Assembly: GCA_035048495.1 (NCBI GenBank)
Contig: CM068547.1
Coordinates: 21,831,913 to 21,895,912, forward strand
Source: Euptelea pleiosperma
Taxonomy: Eukaryota; Streptophyta; Magnoliopsida; Ranunculales; Eupteleaceae
DNA length: 64,000 nt
Direction: 5' to 3'
A program made the position numbers and the translations under genes. A model generated the notes under the pieces. It did no database searches, was not told the origin of the DNA, and saw nothing but the letters and a program-made list of their open reading frames with translations. Shown here piece after piece: positions 1 to 11,643 of the stretch; positions within the stretch are counted from its first letter, which is position 1, and every line of letters begins with the position of its first letter.

Positions 1-411
1 TGAGTCGAAGCCCACACAAGAGTTGTTCTTAATTAGGATTTCCTTGGATGCCTTACAAACTCATCAGATCAAACCCACCCAAAACTTCACCCAGTTGCTT
101 GTTCAACAGATCCACTCCTTTAAAACCATCATAGAGATATTGATATCTTCCTCACAAAAAGATAAAACTCAAAGAAAAATAAAAACCCTAAAAATGGGAG
201 GAAGAGCATTATTGACCATTATTTGGGGTACAAAGATCCAAGACAGGGTGGGGAATAAGAAAACTCACCAGTGGAGGAGCAGCAGCAGTGCTAGGTGGAA
301 GAGGAACAATGCCATAGGCAGAGGACCAGCAGCAATGGTCGGCGGACGGTGGATGAGCAGCATCAGACGGACAGTGAGTGAGAAGGGAGAGGGGTTTGAG
401 AGAGAGAAATA
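1..411. other. Unassigned left-edge sequence
   Basis: I recognise no gene, LTR or transposon end here. Short open frames exist on both strands. The longest on the minus strand runs across the CACTA terminus at 412, so it is unlikely to be real. The segment does not resemble the gypsy pol that lies right of the CACTA element, so the two flanks of that element do not look like one interrupted sequence. It may be part of a neighbouring element cut by the window start. Confidence 0.4.
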
Positions 412-1373
412 CACTACTACAAAAAAAAACCTTTAGACTACGGGATGTAGCCGATCCTCCCTCAGCAGCTCCATCGGAGTTTAATGTGCATTGGGCATGA
501 AGGAGGGTTTGAGGAGAAATGGAAGCAGCTTTTTGAGAGAAAGGGTTTAGGTTCGGTGATGGAGAGAGAGAAATAGGATGGGATAGGGCACGGATAAAAA
601 GGGTTTTGTTCAATACCCTAACCCTATATAATGCAAGCCCTATGGAAAGCCCTATGGAACGACCACTTAAAAACCCCTAACCTTCTGCAGATTCTGTAGA
701 GTGAGAGAGATTGAGAGAGATGAGAAACATGAAGAAGAAGAAATCCCACCACCCTTCGTCATCGCTTGCAGCGACCATCATCATTAACAACCGATCGAAT
801 CTGTGATAGTTTCTCGAGCATCATCGACACCGAGATTCAACGTGAGATTGAGAAGAGAGATGAGAGAGTGAAAGAGACAAACCGTCAAGAAAGGTTGAGA
901 GAGAGCTTGGGAGAGAGATATCCAGAGGAAAATGGGTCAGGGTTAGAGTAAATGAATAGATCGAGAGAGAGATATTGTCGGGGGTATTTCTAATTCATAA
1001 GGCTGCAATTATTTAAAAATCCATGGCCTACAATATAATAAGATTTAATACTACGATTTTTTCAAAAAACGTGGACATGTTGCAAAACGTTAGGATACGG
1101 ATTTTACTAAAATCATAGTCTTTTGAGTTTGTAATTATGGAGTCATTAGCCATGGTTTTTGTTAAAACCATTGTTTAAAGGTTTAAGGTGACGGTTTTAA
1201 TAAAACCTAGAGTCATTTTATAACATTTTAGGTTACAAGTTTTCAGCAAACCGTAGTCTTCTATTTTTCTAAATTAATTTTTTTTAAATTAGACTTTTAA
1301 GCTTCATTTTTTAACAGAACCGCAGTCTATTGATTTTTTAACAGTGTAGTCTAAACAGTTTTATGTTGTAGTG
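412..1373. mobile_element. Non-autonomous CACTA (En/Spm-like) transposon
   Basis: The left end begins CACTACTACAAAAA and the right end, read on the other strand, begins CACTACAACATAAAA. The two termini align over about 28-30 bp and both run into TTTAGACTAC, as expected for CACTA terminal inverted repeats. From about 1040 to 1350 there are many copies of an imperfect subterminal motif of the type ACGGTTTT..AAAACCG followed by AGTCT, which is typical of CACTA transposase-binding regions. No transposase frame is present, so the element would depend on a relative. The expected 3-bp target duplication is not seen (ATA left, AGT right), so one flank may be rearranged. Internal sequence (about 450-1000) is GA-rich and not recognised. 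Confidence 0.75.
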
Positions 1374-1857
1374 AGTTCCTACCAGTCAACAATGTGCCTG
1401 GGGTCTGGCTCATATCTCCGAAGCATCGATACTTGGAGGACATTGTGAATGCCTGCAAGTTGGGGTGGAAGTGCCAATTGATAGGCAACTTGTCCTATTC
1501 TCCTTAGAATCTCGAATGGTCCGATGAAGCACGGTGCTAGTTTTCTCTTCTTTCCAAAATGTATAGCTCCTTTTCGTGGAGTTACTCTCAGAAAGACTTT
1601 GTCGCCCACTTGAAACTCAAGTGACCTCCAATGTTTGTCGCCCACTTGAAACTCAAGTGACCTCCAATGTTTGTCTACGTAGCTCTTCTGTCGACTCTGT
1701 GCTGCTAACAGTCGATCTCTAATAATCTTCACTTTCTCAGTTGTTTCGTGGATGATCTCCGGTCCTGATAAGGAACGTTCTCTAACTTCTGCCCAACACA
1801 AGGCGATCTACAAGGTCTGCCGTACAAGGCCTCAAATGGTGTCATGCCAATGCTCTG
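1374..1857 (-). pseudogene. Integrase C-terminal part of a chromovirus-like Ty3/gypsy pol
   Basis: On the minus strand this encodes the end of a gypsy integrase. It has the [12 protein letters not shown] and [20 protein letters not shown] segments (GPF/Y-type module) followed by [17 protein letters not shown]. In the Tekay/Del lineage a chromodomain-type tail follows this point; here the frame meets the CACTA right end, so the tail is lost. A perfect 36-bp tandem duplication (1601-1636 and 1637-1672) repeats twelve residues ([12 protein letters not shown]) in frame. The upstream (rightward) part of the same pol resumes at 3948 beyond a solo LTR. It is a relic, not a functional gene. Confidence 0.8.
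1601..1672. repeat. 36-bp perfect tandem duplication inside integrase
   Basis: Two identical adjacent 36-bp units beginning GTCGCCCACTTGAAACTC occupy 1601-1636 and 1637-1672. The unit is a multiple of three, so the integrase frame is kept. No point differences separate the copies, so the duplication is younger than most of the decay in this pol. Confidence 0.95.
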
Positions 1858-3947
1858 TGATATTCGCTCAAAACTGCTTATTTTAAGCAATTATCCTGTT
1901 AGCGTTATTGCATTCTCCTACGTTAAAATACTCTATTTATCTACTTTTCTACGTAAGAGTCTCTTGTGTTGTGTAGAACACACTTTTCTGGACGAAATGG
2001 TATATTTGCATGCATTAAACACATTTTCGGAAGTCTAGACATGTAGTCATTCTGATAAAGTCTCATTACGCGCTTCTTCTGTCGCAGGAAACCCCGATGG
2101 GACAATTCTCGAGACTTGCGAGCCCAAATCGATCATGAAAGCCCATTATCAAAGCTTAAAGAGCCCACATGCTATGACTAGAAGATATGGGCCAAATATG
2201 GGCTGAACAAGATGACCAAAAAGCCGGCCAAAAGAACGAAAAGAACAGGAGAGCTATTTTTTTATTTTCAAAAACCCCCTATTTCCATTAAAGGAAATAG
2301 GGAAGCTTTAAAAAGGGGAAGGAGGGGGACGAACCCTAATTTCCAAACCCTAATCCCCTCCTTTCTCTCCCAAAACGCTCTTGCCCCCTCTTTCTCCTCG
2401 GTTTTTGACAATTTTTCCATCTTCTTCACCTTCTTCTTCGTCATTGTCTCTCGCCGGAGTTGCAGAACTCCGGCCATCTTCTACCTTGTTTTACCCTTCT
2501 TCTCTCCATCTCTTTTGACCCTGTTGGATAGCCAGCACCTCCACAGAACCCAACAATGGGTTTCCAAGCTATTGCAACTTCGGTTGCTGCCCACGCAACA
2601 CCACCTACGTGCGTCTTCTCCGGCCGCTGCACAAACACCACCGCCTGCGCGCTCCACCACCGCCTGTGCGTGCTGAAAACTCCGGCGAGGAGAGCCCTTT
2701 TCAACGGTGCTGCTTCTCCATTGATCGTATGGCCTCCATCTCTTCTCCTCCGGCTAGCAAGCTCGAGCTCTCCTCCACAACAGCTTGTCTTGGCCGATCG
2801 CAACTCCCACTTCCACCACTACCGGACAAACCTGCAACATCCTCTCTCCTTGAATCACCACCACTACCTCCATTGAGCACCCCTGACTGGTACGCCTTCA
2901 ATCCATTCGCCGAATTGCAGGGGTGTGCGATCACCTGAACTCGTAGATCTTCAAGTTACACCCTACTCCACCACCGTTTGAACCAGCGCTTCATCTTCTA
3001 GCCATTGATCAACACCATCACGTTGTTGCCAAACCGTCTGTCCACATGCCCCTCCTTGCTGGACTGTGCATCCTTTCCATCTTGCCGCCATTGCAGGTCT
3101 ACACATGCCCCCTTGCACTCCATCTCAATCCTCTTGGCCGGTACATGTTGCACAATCACCAGGGTGCACTTGTTATCATGACCAGTACCTCATGCCACCA
3201 AATGGTCAAATATGCTCTCCTATTCTCCTTGGTCGACCTAGGCCATGCGCACAAACTCGGGCCAATTCAAGTACACCACCATGTGGTGCAATCGAGCAGC
3301 CACTATGCTCCATCAATGGCCGATCTACTCCAATGGTAAGTGTGTGAGGTTATTTTCGCTCTTTAAAAAATTATCTCTCTCTAGAGTTAGTGACTTTCTC
3401 TCTCCAGAGTTAGTGACTTTCTCTCTCTAGATTCCCCAGGCTGATCGCCTTTTTGCACCACTGACTCCGTTCGGTGAATGCAAGAGGGTGAGTTTTTCTC
3501 TCACCTCTACCTTGTCGGCCGGTAAACGACCGAGGTGTGAAAATCTCTCTCTACCTTCTTCCTCTCTCTCTAAAATCTCTTTTTACATGCTTTCTTACAT
3601 GCTTTCTAGAATAGATTTACCGCTTTATTTATTTCTATCATTTATTTCATGTAAGCAACAGTTTAATTAATGCAATTTGAGTTTGATGATTTTAGTCTTC
3701 TCTGGATCTCTTGGATGTGTTTTTAATCTCGACTCGCCATTCTCATCTTTCCACATTTCTCTTGTATATTATCCGTCATTTTATGTTCTTATTCGCGCTA
3801 ATCCGACTAATCCCGAGTGCGGATCGACATCCGACACGAATCCCTATACAATATTGCTCATTTTACAGGTTAAATGTCTCGGATAAATTAAAAATGTGTT
3901 GAAGTTAGGGTTTCCGTAACCAACGACGCGGGAAAATCCTACTTTCA
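1858..3947 (+). mobile_element. Solo LTR, Athila family (short variant)
   Basis: It starts TGATATTCGCTCAAAA and ends CCTACTTTCA, the same termini as the LTRs of the complete Athila element at 16173-31223. It interrupts the integrase reading of the surrounding minus-strand pol, which continues on both sides. Flanking 5-mers are CTCTG and CTCGC, an imperfect target duplication. At 2.1 kb it is shorter than the 2.6-2.85-kb relatives. It carries the CArG-like box CCATTAAAGG (2285-2294), the short palindrome CCGGAGTT-GCAG-AACTCCGG (2454-2473), splice-like signals (GTAAGT at 3336, TTTTACAG ending 3868) and the conserved U5 hairpin near 3820. No internal domain follows, so it is a solo LTR. Confidence 0.85.
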
Positions 3948-4792
3948 CTCGCCTGAAAACTATTATTGTAAGCAAACTCTGCTAGCGACAGACGTTCACT
4001 CCAACTACCTCCGAAGTCTAAAACGCATGCTCTGAGCATGTCCTCCAAGATCTAAATGGTCCTCTCTGACTGTCCATCTATCTAGGGGTGATACGCCGTG
4101 CTAAGTTGGAGTTGTGTCCTCAGAGCTGCATGATGTCCCTGTCAAAATTGAGAGGTGAAACGAGGGTCTCAATCTGACACTATCGAAAGAGGAATCCTAT
4201 GAAGTTTGACGATCTCGTCAACATAGAGTTGTGCTAATGTTAGCACCTTGTTGGTTGCCTTCATAGCTAGAAATTGTGTAGACTTGGTTAGTCTGTCCAC
4301 AATCACCCATACTGCATCACATCCCCGATGAGTTTTCGGTAATCCTGTCACGAAGTCCATCGTGATATGTTCTTATTTCCATTCTGCCACTGGTAATGGT
4401 TGTAAGAGTCCTGCTGGTCGCTGGTGCTCCGTCTTCACTTCTTAGCAAGTGAGACATCTGGAAATGAAAGAGGCGATGTCTCTCTTCATCCCTCTCCACC
4501 AAAACTAGCATCTCAAATCCTAGTACATCTTCGTAGCGCCTGGATAAATGGTGAGCCTGGAGCGGTGCGCCTCTGACATGATGTCCTCCCGAAGGTTGGC
4601 ATCGTCTGGCACGCATAATCGTCCATTAAACTGAATGCTGCCATCTGGCTGAATAGTAAAACCCTCTGGTCTAGAGCCTCTTAAAATCTCTGTTCGTGTA
4701 GCCTCGATCTCTGAGTTGCTGGTCCGAGCCTCAATGATCCTTGGAATAATGGTTGGCTAAGCGGCAATACTGAATATAATCGCTTTATCACC
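3948..4792 (-). pseudogene. Integrase zinc-finger and core of chromovirus-like Ty3/gypsy pol
   Basis: Minus-strand translation gives the integrase N-terminal region (SEAHRSRLTIYPGATKMY, then FWWRGMKRDIASFISRCLTC, the histidine/cysteine zinc-binding pattern) and the start of the catalytic core (MDFVTGLPKTHRGCDAVWVI, VDRLTKS). Several stops fall where glutamine or tryptophan codons are expected in relatives, for example after KMY, after LRC and after CLTC. Frames change below about 4170. The rest of the core is too decayed to place its third catalytic residue. The reading continues at 1857 on the far side of the solo LTR. Confidence 0.75.
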
Positions 4793-5305
4793 TCATCGAT
4801 CTATACGAAAGTCGTATCCTTCAAGGATCTCTGCCCACCTATGCCGCTGTAAGGCTATACTTGCTAATGTCCCTCGAGTCTTTCTACTCAACGCATTTGC
4901 AACTACATTAGCCTTGCCTGGATGATAGTGCAGCGCGAAGTCGTAGTCCTTCAAGAACTCCATCCATCGTCTGTATCGCAAGTTGAGGTCCTTCTGGGTG
5001 AAAATATACTTCAGACTTTTATGGTCCGAGAATACCTCAAACTGTATGCCGTACAAGTAATGTCTCCAAATCTTTAGGGCAAAAACAATTGCTGCAAGTT
5101 CCAAGTCATGTGTCGGGTAATTCAGTTTGTGAATCTTCAACTGCTTCAAAGCGTAGGCCACAACTCTCCCGTTCTGCATAAGCACACAACCAAGTCCGCT
5201 CCTCGAAGCGTCACTGTAGATCACATAGTTGGCTCCACTGTCTGGTATAGTCAAGACTAGGGCCGTCGTAAGCCGAGTCTTCAGCTCCTGAAATGATGCT
5301 TCACA
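4793..5305 (-). pseudogene. RNase H of chromovirus-like Ty3/gypsy pol
   Basis: This encodes a gypsy RNase H with the four acidic positions visible in order: [15 protein letters not shown], then [30 protein letters not shown], and the terminal ANALSR segment (usually ADALSR in the family, so the last acid is lost here). The preceding [16 protein letters not shown] connection reads in from the RT segment without a large gap. In an active element it would degrade the RNA strand of the DNA:RNA hybrid during reverse transcription. Confidence 0.85.
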
Positions 5306-6005
5306 CTAGTCGGTCCATACGAACCTTTCGCCTTTCTTGGTCAGCTTCGTCATTGGTGCTGCCAAGCTCGAGAATCCCTCAACGAAACGCCTATAGTAGC
5401 CTGCGAGCCAAAGAAAACTACGTATTTCTGAAATGGTCTTCGGTCGCTCCCAATTGGAAACTGCCTCTACTTTTGCTGGGTCTACTAAAATGCCTGCCGT
5501 TGTGATCACGTGTCCAAGGAACTGAACTTCCTCAATCCAAAATGAACACTTCTTTCTCTTGGCATACAATTGTTGTTCCCGCAAGGTCTGAAGTGTAATA
5601 AGGAGATGCTCTGCGTGCTCCTCTGGCGTCTTTGAGTAAATCAGAATGTCATCGACGAAGACAACTACGAACTGGTCCAAGTAAGGTCAGAAAATACGGT
5701 TCATCAAGTCCATGAAGGCCGCTGGTGCATTCGTCAATCCAAATGGCATGACAAGAAACTCGTAGTGTCCATATCTGGTCCTGAAAGCTGTCTTTTGCAC
5801 ATCTTCATCCTTCACTCGAAGCTGATGATATCTTGACCGTAAGTCAATCTTCGAAAAGTATCGTGCTCCCCAAAGCTGGTCAAATAAGTCGTCGATGCTA
5901 GGTAATGGATATCGGTTCTTTATTGTAACTCAGTTGAGCTGTCTATAGTCGATGCAGAGTCGAAGCGATCCATCATTCTTCTTTACGAATAACACTGGTG
6001 CTCCC
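5306..6005 (-). pseudogene. Reverse transcriptase of chromovirus-like Ty3/gypsy pol, truncated
   Basis: The minus strand reads [20 protein letters not shown] at the right edge, followed by the [41 protein letters not shown] and [14 protein letters not shown] motifs. The catalytic VDD is intact. Two in-frame TGA codons replace probable CGA arginines (after CIDYRQLN and before PYLDQF), as expected from C-to-T decay at methylated CpG. The N-terminal part of RT and everything upstream (protease, gag, LTR) is cut off by the LTR that starts at 6006. The motifs fit the Tekay/Del group of chromoviruses by eye; lineage is an inference. Confidence 0.85.
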
Positions 6006-6601
6006 TGATATTCGCTCAAAAGTGCTTATTTTATGTTATTATCCTTATAGCGATGTCGCATTCTCCTACGTAAAACTTGTCTTTTTGTCGACTTTTCCAC
6101 GTAAGAGTTTCTTCCATTGCGTAGAAGGCGTTCTTTGGATGAAAATCGATTATTTGCATGAAATATACGCATTTCGGATAATCCAGTATCAAGCCGTTTT
6201 AGTTGAATCGCATTACGTGCTTTTTCACTTGCAGGAGACCCTATCGGGCTATTCTCGAGGACTGGCGGGCCCACGATCAACCATAGAAGACCTCTATCAA
6301 AGCTTAAAGAGCCAACAGGCTGGGAAAAAAAAATATAAGACATGTACGGGCAAGCCAGAGGATCGTAGAGCCGAAACAAGGACCAAGATAGAGGCAAAGC
6401 TGAAAACCAAGAGATGGACCAAAGTGATTCAAAGCCGCACCAAATGACATAAAATGACGACTTACGTGATTGGTGAAGCCTACTGAAGATTACATTGAAG
6501 ATCAGGGTTCAGGACCCTCCGCCAATTCTATTTTATCTTTATTTCGTATTATTTTCTCTCTCCTCTCTCTCTATCTCTCTAATTACCCACATCTCACCAT
6601 C

Positions 6602-6606
6602 TGATC
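6602..6606. repeat. Target duplication tgatc, left copy
   Basis: TGATC precedes the solo LTR at 6607-9855 and is repeated exactly at 9856-9860. Confidence 0.9.
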
Positions 6607-7909
6607 TGTAATACCCTGAACTTTTATTCTAGGGTATTATGGTAAATTCACCTAATAATGAAAACCTGAAACTTTTTCAGACTCTTATTATTGTTTTTAT
6701 GGTTTAATATAATGCTTGAGTATGTATGTTTAATTTGGTTTCATTCTAACAACTTTAAAAAACCTGCTATTTTTGAAACTCGCACTTTAGGACTAAATTC
6801 TTGCTAAAAATAATGAACCATAACTTGCATGGGACTTTTTCTTTCCCCAGCTAACATTACATAACTTTTATAAAAAAATTATTTTGTGGGCCCGAGACAC
6901 TAAAAATATTCATATTTTATCTTTACCAACTTACCTATGAAATTTTGAACCTTTCTTGAGACATAAAAATCCTAACAAGAGATTTCGAGAGATTTTGACA
7001 AAAATAGTATTTTCGTAATTTTTGAACTTTCCTACCATTCTTATTTTTTTTAATAATATTTAATTATATTTTATTTATTTAATAGGCGTGTGGGACCCGC
7101 GAATCACTTTCGGGTCATTCCAATGTTATTTGACACTTTTCTAGGATTTTGAACATTTTTGTGATTTATGTGTGTGACATGTGTCAATACCTTATTGTAT
7201 GAACTTTTAAATTATATAATATAGTTTGATTTAATTAATTTATAATTATTTATGTTACAATTATTAGGTGGGCCCGTATGGCTAATCTAGAAGCCTTTTG
7301 GGCTTAATAATATTCTTAAATGAAGCCTAATTGTTATATATGGGCCTTGAGTCCATTTCTAACCCATTGGTAGTGTAAAATATAAGTTTTTGAGGGTTGA
7401 AAAAGTCATCCATTTGACAGTTACGAATTTCACTAAAAAATAGAAACCCTGATCATTCCCTAAACCTATTTATGAAAACCCTAAAGCTTTAAAAGCTTTC
7501 ACAACCCAACTCCATTAAAGAATAGAGAAAGCTCCATTAAATCTTCATCCGGGCACCGATCGTAATCGAGCAAGAAGGGAGAATTGACGGGGACTCCGAT
7601 TAGAAGAACATACTCCGAGTAGAGGACGATCCGACGACTTTCAAATTTGAAGAAACTTTTGATTTTCATTAAAATTCAAAAAACCTTGAGGTAAGTGTGT
7701 TTGATCCATCCTATACCTGTTTTTCTTCAAGATTTTATTTTCCTTTCATTAGATAATTGTTGATACTCATTATAAATTAATTTAAACAATATTTACTTTA
7801 TTCTTATTGGGTTGATCTTTATTTTGGGCCACCATGATGGGTTTGGCCATGGTCTATTTTGTACCTATAACGGATGATTATGTTCTTTATCATTTTTATT
7901 ATATTTTAA

Positions 7910-8640
7910 TAATTTAAATATTTTTATAATTATTTTTTTTAAATACCTCTATGAATCTGTTTTCCAAAATCGTTTAGTTTGTATTTTTCTGATTTGTATT
8001 GATTAAGTTATAATTTTTATAAGTTGTTAGACTTTACAAAATAACCCAGAATTTTAGATTTTACATGGTCCACTTCACTTAGGATTTCGATCTATATTTT
8101 TAATCTAAATATTTTTCTAATTATTTTTCATAGATACCTCTATCAATCTAGTTTCTAGAACATTTAAGTTTGTATTTTTCTGATTTGTATTGATTAAGTT
8201 ATGATTTTTCAAATGTTCTGGACTTTTCTGTAAAATCCAGAATTTCAGATTTTACACGGTCCACTTCACTTGGGATTTCGATCTATAGTTTTAACCTAAA
8301 TATTTTTCTAATTTTTTTCACAGATACCTCTATCAATCTAGTTTCTAGAATCTTTGAGTTTGTATTTTTCTGATTTGTATTGATTAAGTTATAATTTTTC
8401 AAACATGCTGGACTTTTCTGTAAAACCCAGAATTCCAGATTCTGTCCGGTCCACTTAATTAACGGTTTCGACCTATAGTTTAAATCTAAATATTTTTCTA
8501 TTTATTTTTTCTAAAAACCTCTATTAATCTAGTTTTTAAATCCATTGAGTTTATATTTTTATAATTAATATTTATTTAGTTATGATTTTTACAAGAAACT
8601 ATGTTTTCTGTGAACTACCTATTCTTTAGATTTTGGACGA
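7910..8640. repeat. About 3.8 tandem copies of a 190-bp unit
   Basis: The anchor GATTTGTATTGATTAAGTTA recurs at 7991, 8182 and 8372, with a decayed fourth copy near 8562, a spacing of 190-191 bp. Each unit also carries CTAAATATTTTTCTA, an ACCTCTATxAATCTxxTTT segment and (in three units) a GGTCCACTT block. Copies differ by scattered substitutions, so the array is not recent. It lies wholly within the solo LTR. Confidence 0.9.
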
Positions 8641-8753
8641 CTAATGGCCTTGTGAACCTTTAGTGGTTTGGTCATGACTTATTGACTATTAAGGGGTTAG
8701 CCCTTGTTGTTTGATTAAACCCTAGATGGTTTGACCTATACTTGTATGCATGG

Positions 8754-8868
8754 GGATCCCACCCATGTGTCTTGGATCTCTCATAGGGTTCGGCCAAGTG
8801 TCTTGGATCCCTCTTTAGGGTTCGACCTTGTGTCATGGATCCCTCATAGAGTTCGGCCATGGTGTATT
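8754..8868. repeat. 31-32-bp minisatellite, three to four units
   Basis: Units beginning GGATC start at 8754, 8774, 8805 and 8837, with GGATTG at 8869. The full units contain TCTCATAGGGTTCGGCCAAGTGTCTT or variants of it. It is non-coding and inside the solo LTR. Confidence 0.85.
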
Positions 8869-11547
8869 GGATTGTCTTGTAATTTTCACTTATATTGTTT
8901 ATCCGTGTTGATTGTGACCTTCGGTGATTGTTGGTTAACCCTAATTCGTTCCCATGTTACCACTTTTGATGATCATGTGTTCATTTTATATTCTTATTTA
9001 AATGTTAAATACATGTGTACTTATGCCATGTAACCCTAGTACCATCTTGTTGTCATACCATGATCATCACGTCATTTCATATAAGGGATGCATAAGGGAA
9101 CGGGGTTGAAGTATATTATATACGTTTATATTGGTTTATCAATTAATCAGGGTTCGGTACCCTAGGGTGAAAGGCCCCAGACGTTATTATATCCTGCAGA
9201 TGGGTCGATGAGACCGCTCCCAGTGCGGGAAGGAGATGGAGACCCTATGTGGTTATGGGTACTAGTTGCATTTGCATCCCGTACTCACTTGCATTCACCC
9301 TCATATTCATGTCATTCTTATTATATGATTGAGATGCATACCTTGGTTTAAAACTTGTATAGTATGACATCATACCATGCACACTGTTGTATTACTGGGC
9401 CTCGGCTCACGGTGCTACACCGATACCATTTTCAGATTTTGAGGAGCTGGGTACATGTGATGATTTTGAGACGGAAGACTCTGGTTTACTCGAGGAGATC
9501 GGCGAGGATTTGGGAGCCGATCCTACACTTTAGAAGATTTTATTTTGATTGTTCTAAAATATTACTTATTTATTTTCACGGGCATGTAGTCCTTTGATTG
9601 AGAACACGTTCTCATCTTCTTCTCTCCACAATTAATTGATTGATTGAATTATTTGAATTATCAATTATTTTAATTATTTGTTTCCTACATCTATACTATT
9701 TTTTTTTTACTTAGTGGGTTTTCGAATGAACCTTAGTAGTCTAATTGACCTAATTGGACTACTAGGGGACATTCATGGATCATCTCTGGGTTCGAGTACG
9801 GGTCGATCCACGGATTTTCGGGTCGTATCTGAGTATCTGGATTCGGAGCGTGACATGATCATCCATCTAACCATTAGATCATCATATTTCACTGTCTGAT
9901 CCTCAAATCGACCACCCCAATAATCAGATTGATCATCCTAACCCACCATTCTCCATCATCTAACCTATAATCCCCTCTCCTCCTGTTCTATCCCATCTCC
10001 CATGGCTTTTCCACCATTAGATCTTCTATTGGACCGTTGGATCTCTCTAGATCTAATGATTCCCCTATCTTGGCCATCCACTCTATCCTGGCCCATTATC
10101 CTACTGGTCCACTAGCTCACCTAACTTTAGGTCCATTATCATGGCGGCTAATTGGACGACATGTGGCATGCTCAGTATTGGCCCAAAAGGCTCACTACTC
10201 TCCTAGGCCCAATATCATATGGCCAAGGCCTTTAATGATGGCCCATAGCCATGGCCCTTGGCCCGCAACTCACTTACTAGCCATCGGCCGACACGTAGCA
10301 TGCTCAATTCGCCCAGGGAGCCATTATCCTCTTTTCCCTATGGTCCACAACCTAAATGGACTACGAGCCAATAGCCCAAATCCTTATAGCCCAAATCCAA
10401 TAACCTCATGGCCCAAAGCCCATTCATTAGAAGCCCACACCACCTTTGCCTGAGAGAGAAATGGTCTTCACAAGACTAATTCTCCCTCAACCTCTCCAAG
10501 AATTCCACCATTCTCTCTCCTAGTCACTACCCCTCTCTCCTAAACCTATAAGAGGAACCCACGGTTCCCTTAGAAGGTTGGTTCCCTCCCCCTTCTTTTC
10601 CTCTCTTTCTTCTTTCTTCCTCTACTTCTTCACCCTTCCTCTCTGGCGAGCAATTCCTGCGAGCTCACCATTAACACCTCCACCTCGAGGTGCAAAGCTT
10701 TGAAATTTCACCAATCCGTTCTCTTTAACTCAATATACCTAGAAGGGGGGGTTGATTAGGTATTTAAAATTAATTATACCTACACAGTTTTATTAGACGA
10801 TGGTAATGGAATAAAATCGCATGCCTTAGTTGTTTGATAAAAAGATTATCACAACCGACTTAAATCAAATATACATCCTTGGTATATTGTCTTTTTGTCG
10901 TTTGATCTAATCAAGATAGATTGCGGAATACAAACAAACAATCGCCCAAGACAAGAGATTTTTACGTGAAAACCTTAGCCAAGGAAAAACCACGGGACCA
11001 CGTCTAGACGAAAAGTATCACTAACTAAAAAGTTAAACGAAACAAAGATTACCTACGTAGCACTGTTGCAAATATAGCTTCCAACCTTAGCCAAGGCCTA
11101 CTGCCAATGCGTCCACATCCTCTAAATCAACGCTACGAATCCACGCGCGCCCTTCAAGCCAAGAAGCCTTATCCACTTGTTCAGTTTGGTACACCCTGGG
11201 CCCAAACCTACCGTCGATCGACTCCTCCGATCTTAATTCTCAACACTCCCGCCTTTGCAGAAGGTGAAGGATTCAGTACACCCTGAACCCTCAGTTGCTC
11301 AAATGGTGTTGAGTCACACTAGTACACTCAGGCTACTAAGTTGAATATAGAAGTGGAAAACCTAAGCTGAGGAAAGGATCAAGCTCTTGGCTTTGATCAA
11401 GAAGAGAACAAGCTCACAAGATGTGAATGAAAAATAAGCTTCTTGCTCTTTGAATGGACACTCTAATAAATAAAGCATTTGCTTCTCTCTCTTGAAGATT
11501 GAGTCACTCTGTGTCTCTGTGTGTGTTTAGAGAAGGCATAGAAGGGT

Positions 11548-11557
11548 TCTATTTATA
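11548..11557 (-). promoter_or_regulatory. Probable TATA box of the SIRE-like LTR
   Basis: The minus strand reads CTATAAATAG, a strong plant TATA match, about 90 bp downstream of the palindrome array in element orientation. The other LTR has the same box near 63658-63668. Transcription would start a little further left and run through the LTR. Confidence 0.65.
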
Positions 11558-11643
11558 GAATTACAAGACCCTGAGTCGTGTGGAACGTGGGATAATGGAA
11601 CCAAGAATTTTGGATCTGAGAAAGACCAATTCTGTTCAAGGTC

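Larger units (their letters stand above)
6607..9855 (+). mobile_element. Solo LTR of a chromovirus-type Ty3/gypsy element
   Basis: The insertion begins TGTAATACCCTGAAC and ends GGAGCGTGACA, with perfect 5-bp flanks TGATC (6602-6606, 9856-9860). TGTAATACCC...TGACA termini and a length of 3.2 kb are common for LTRs of Tekay/Del chromoviruses; this lineage call rests on termini only. No primer site, pol or second LTR lies inside, so it is a solo LTR left by recombination. It contains a 190-bp tandem array (7910-8640) and a 31-bp array (8754-8868). The short open frames inside it have no recognisable product. Confidence 0.75.
6006..10700 (+). mobile_element. Athila-family LTR, subfamily B, split by a later insertion
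   Basis: It starts TGATATTCGCTCAAAAG like the other family LTRs, but its first 150 bp (GCGATGT, AAAACTTGTC, GTCGAC) match the LTR fragment at 40488 rather than subfamily A. LTR sequence covers 6006-6606 and 9861-10700; the middle is a chromovirus-type solo LTR with its own duplication. The right half (10060-10600) matches 41330-41890 of the other B copy. At 10701 a copia element interrupts it, so its 3' end, any internal domain and its own target duplication lie outside the window. The left junction cuts a gypsy RT reading. Confidence 0.8.

Noticed and set aside
209..613. 134-codon minus-strand frame at the left edge
   Set aside because: It crosses the CACTA terminus at 412 and contains no known domain.
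9355..9597. 80-codon frame near the end of the chromovirus-type solo LTR
   Set aside because: No recognisable motif, and it lies within LTR sequence.
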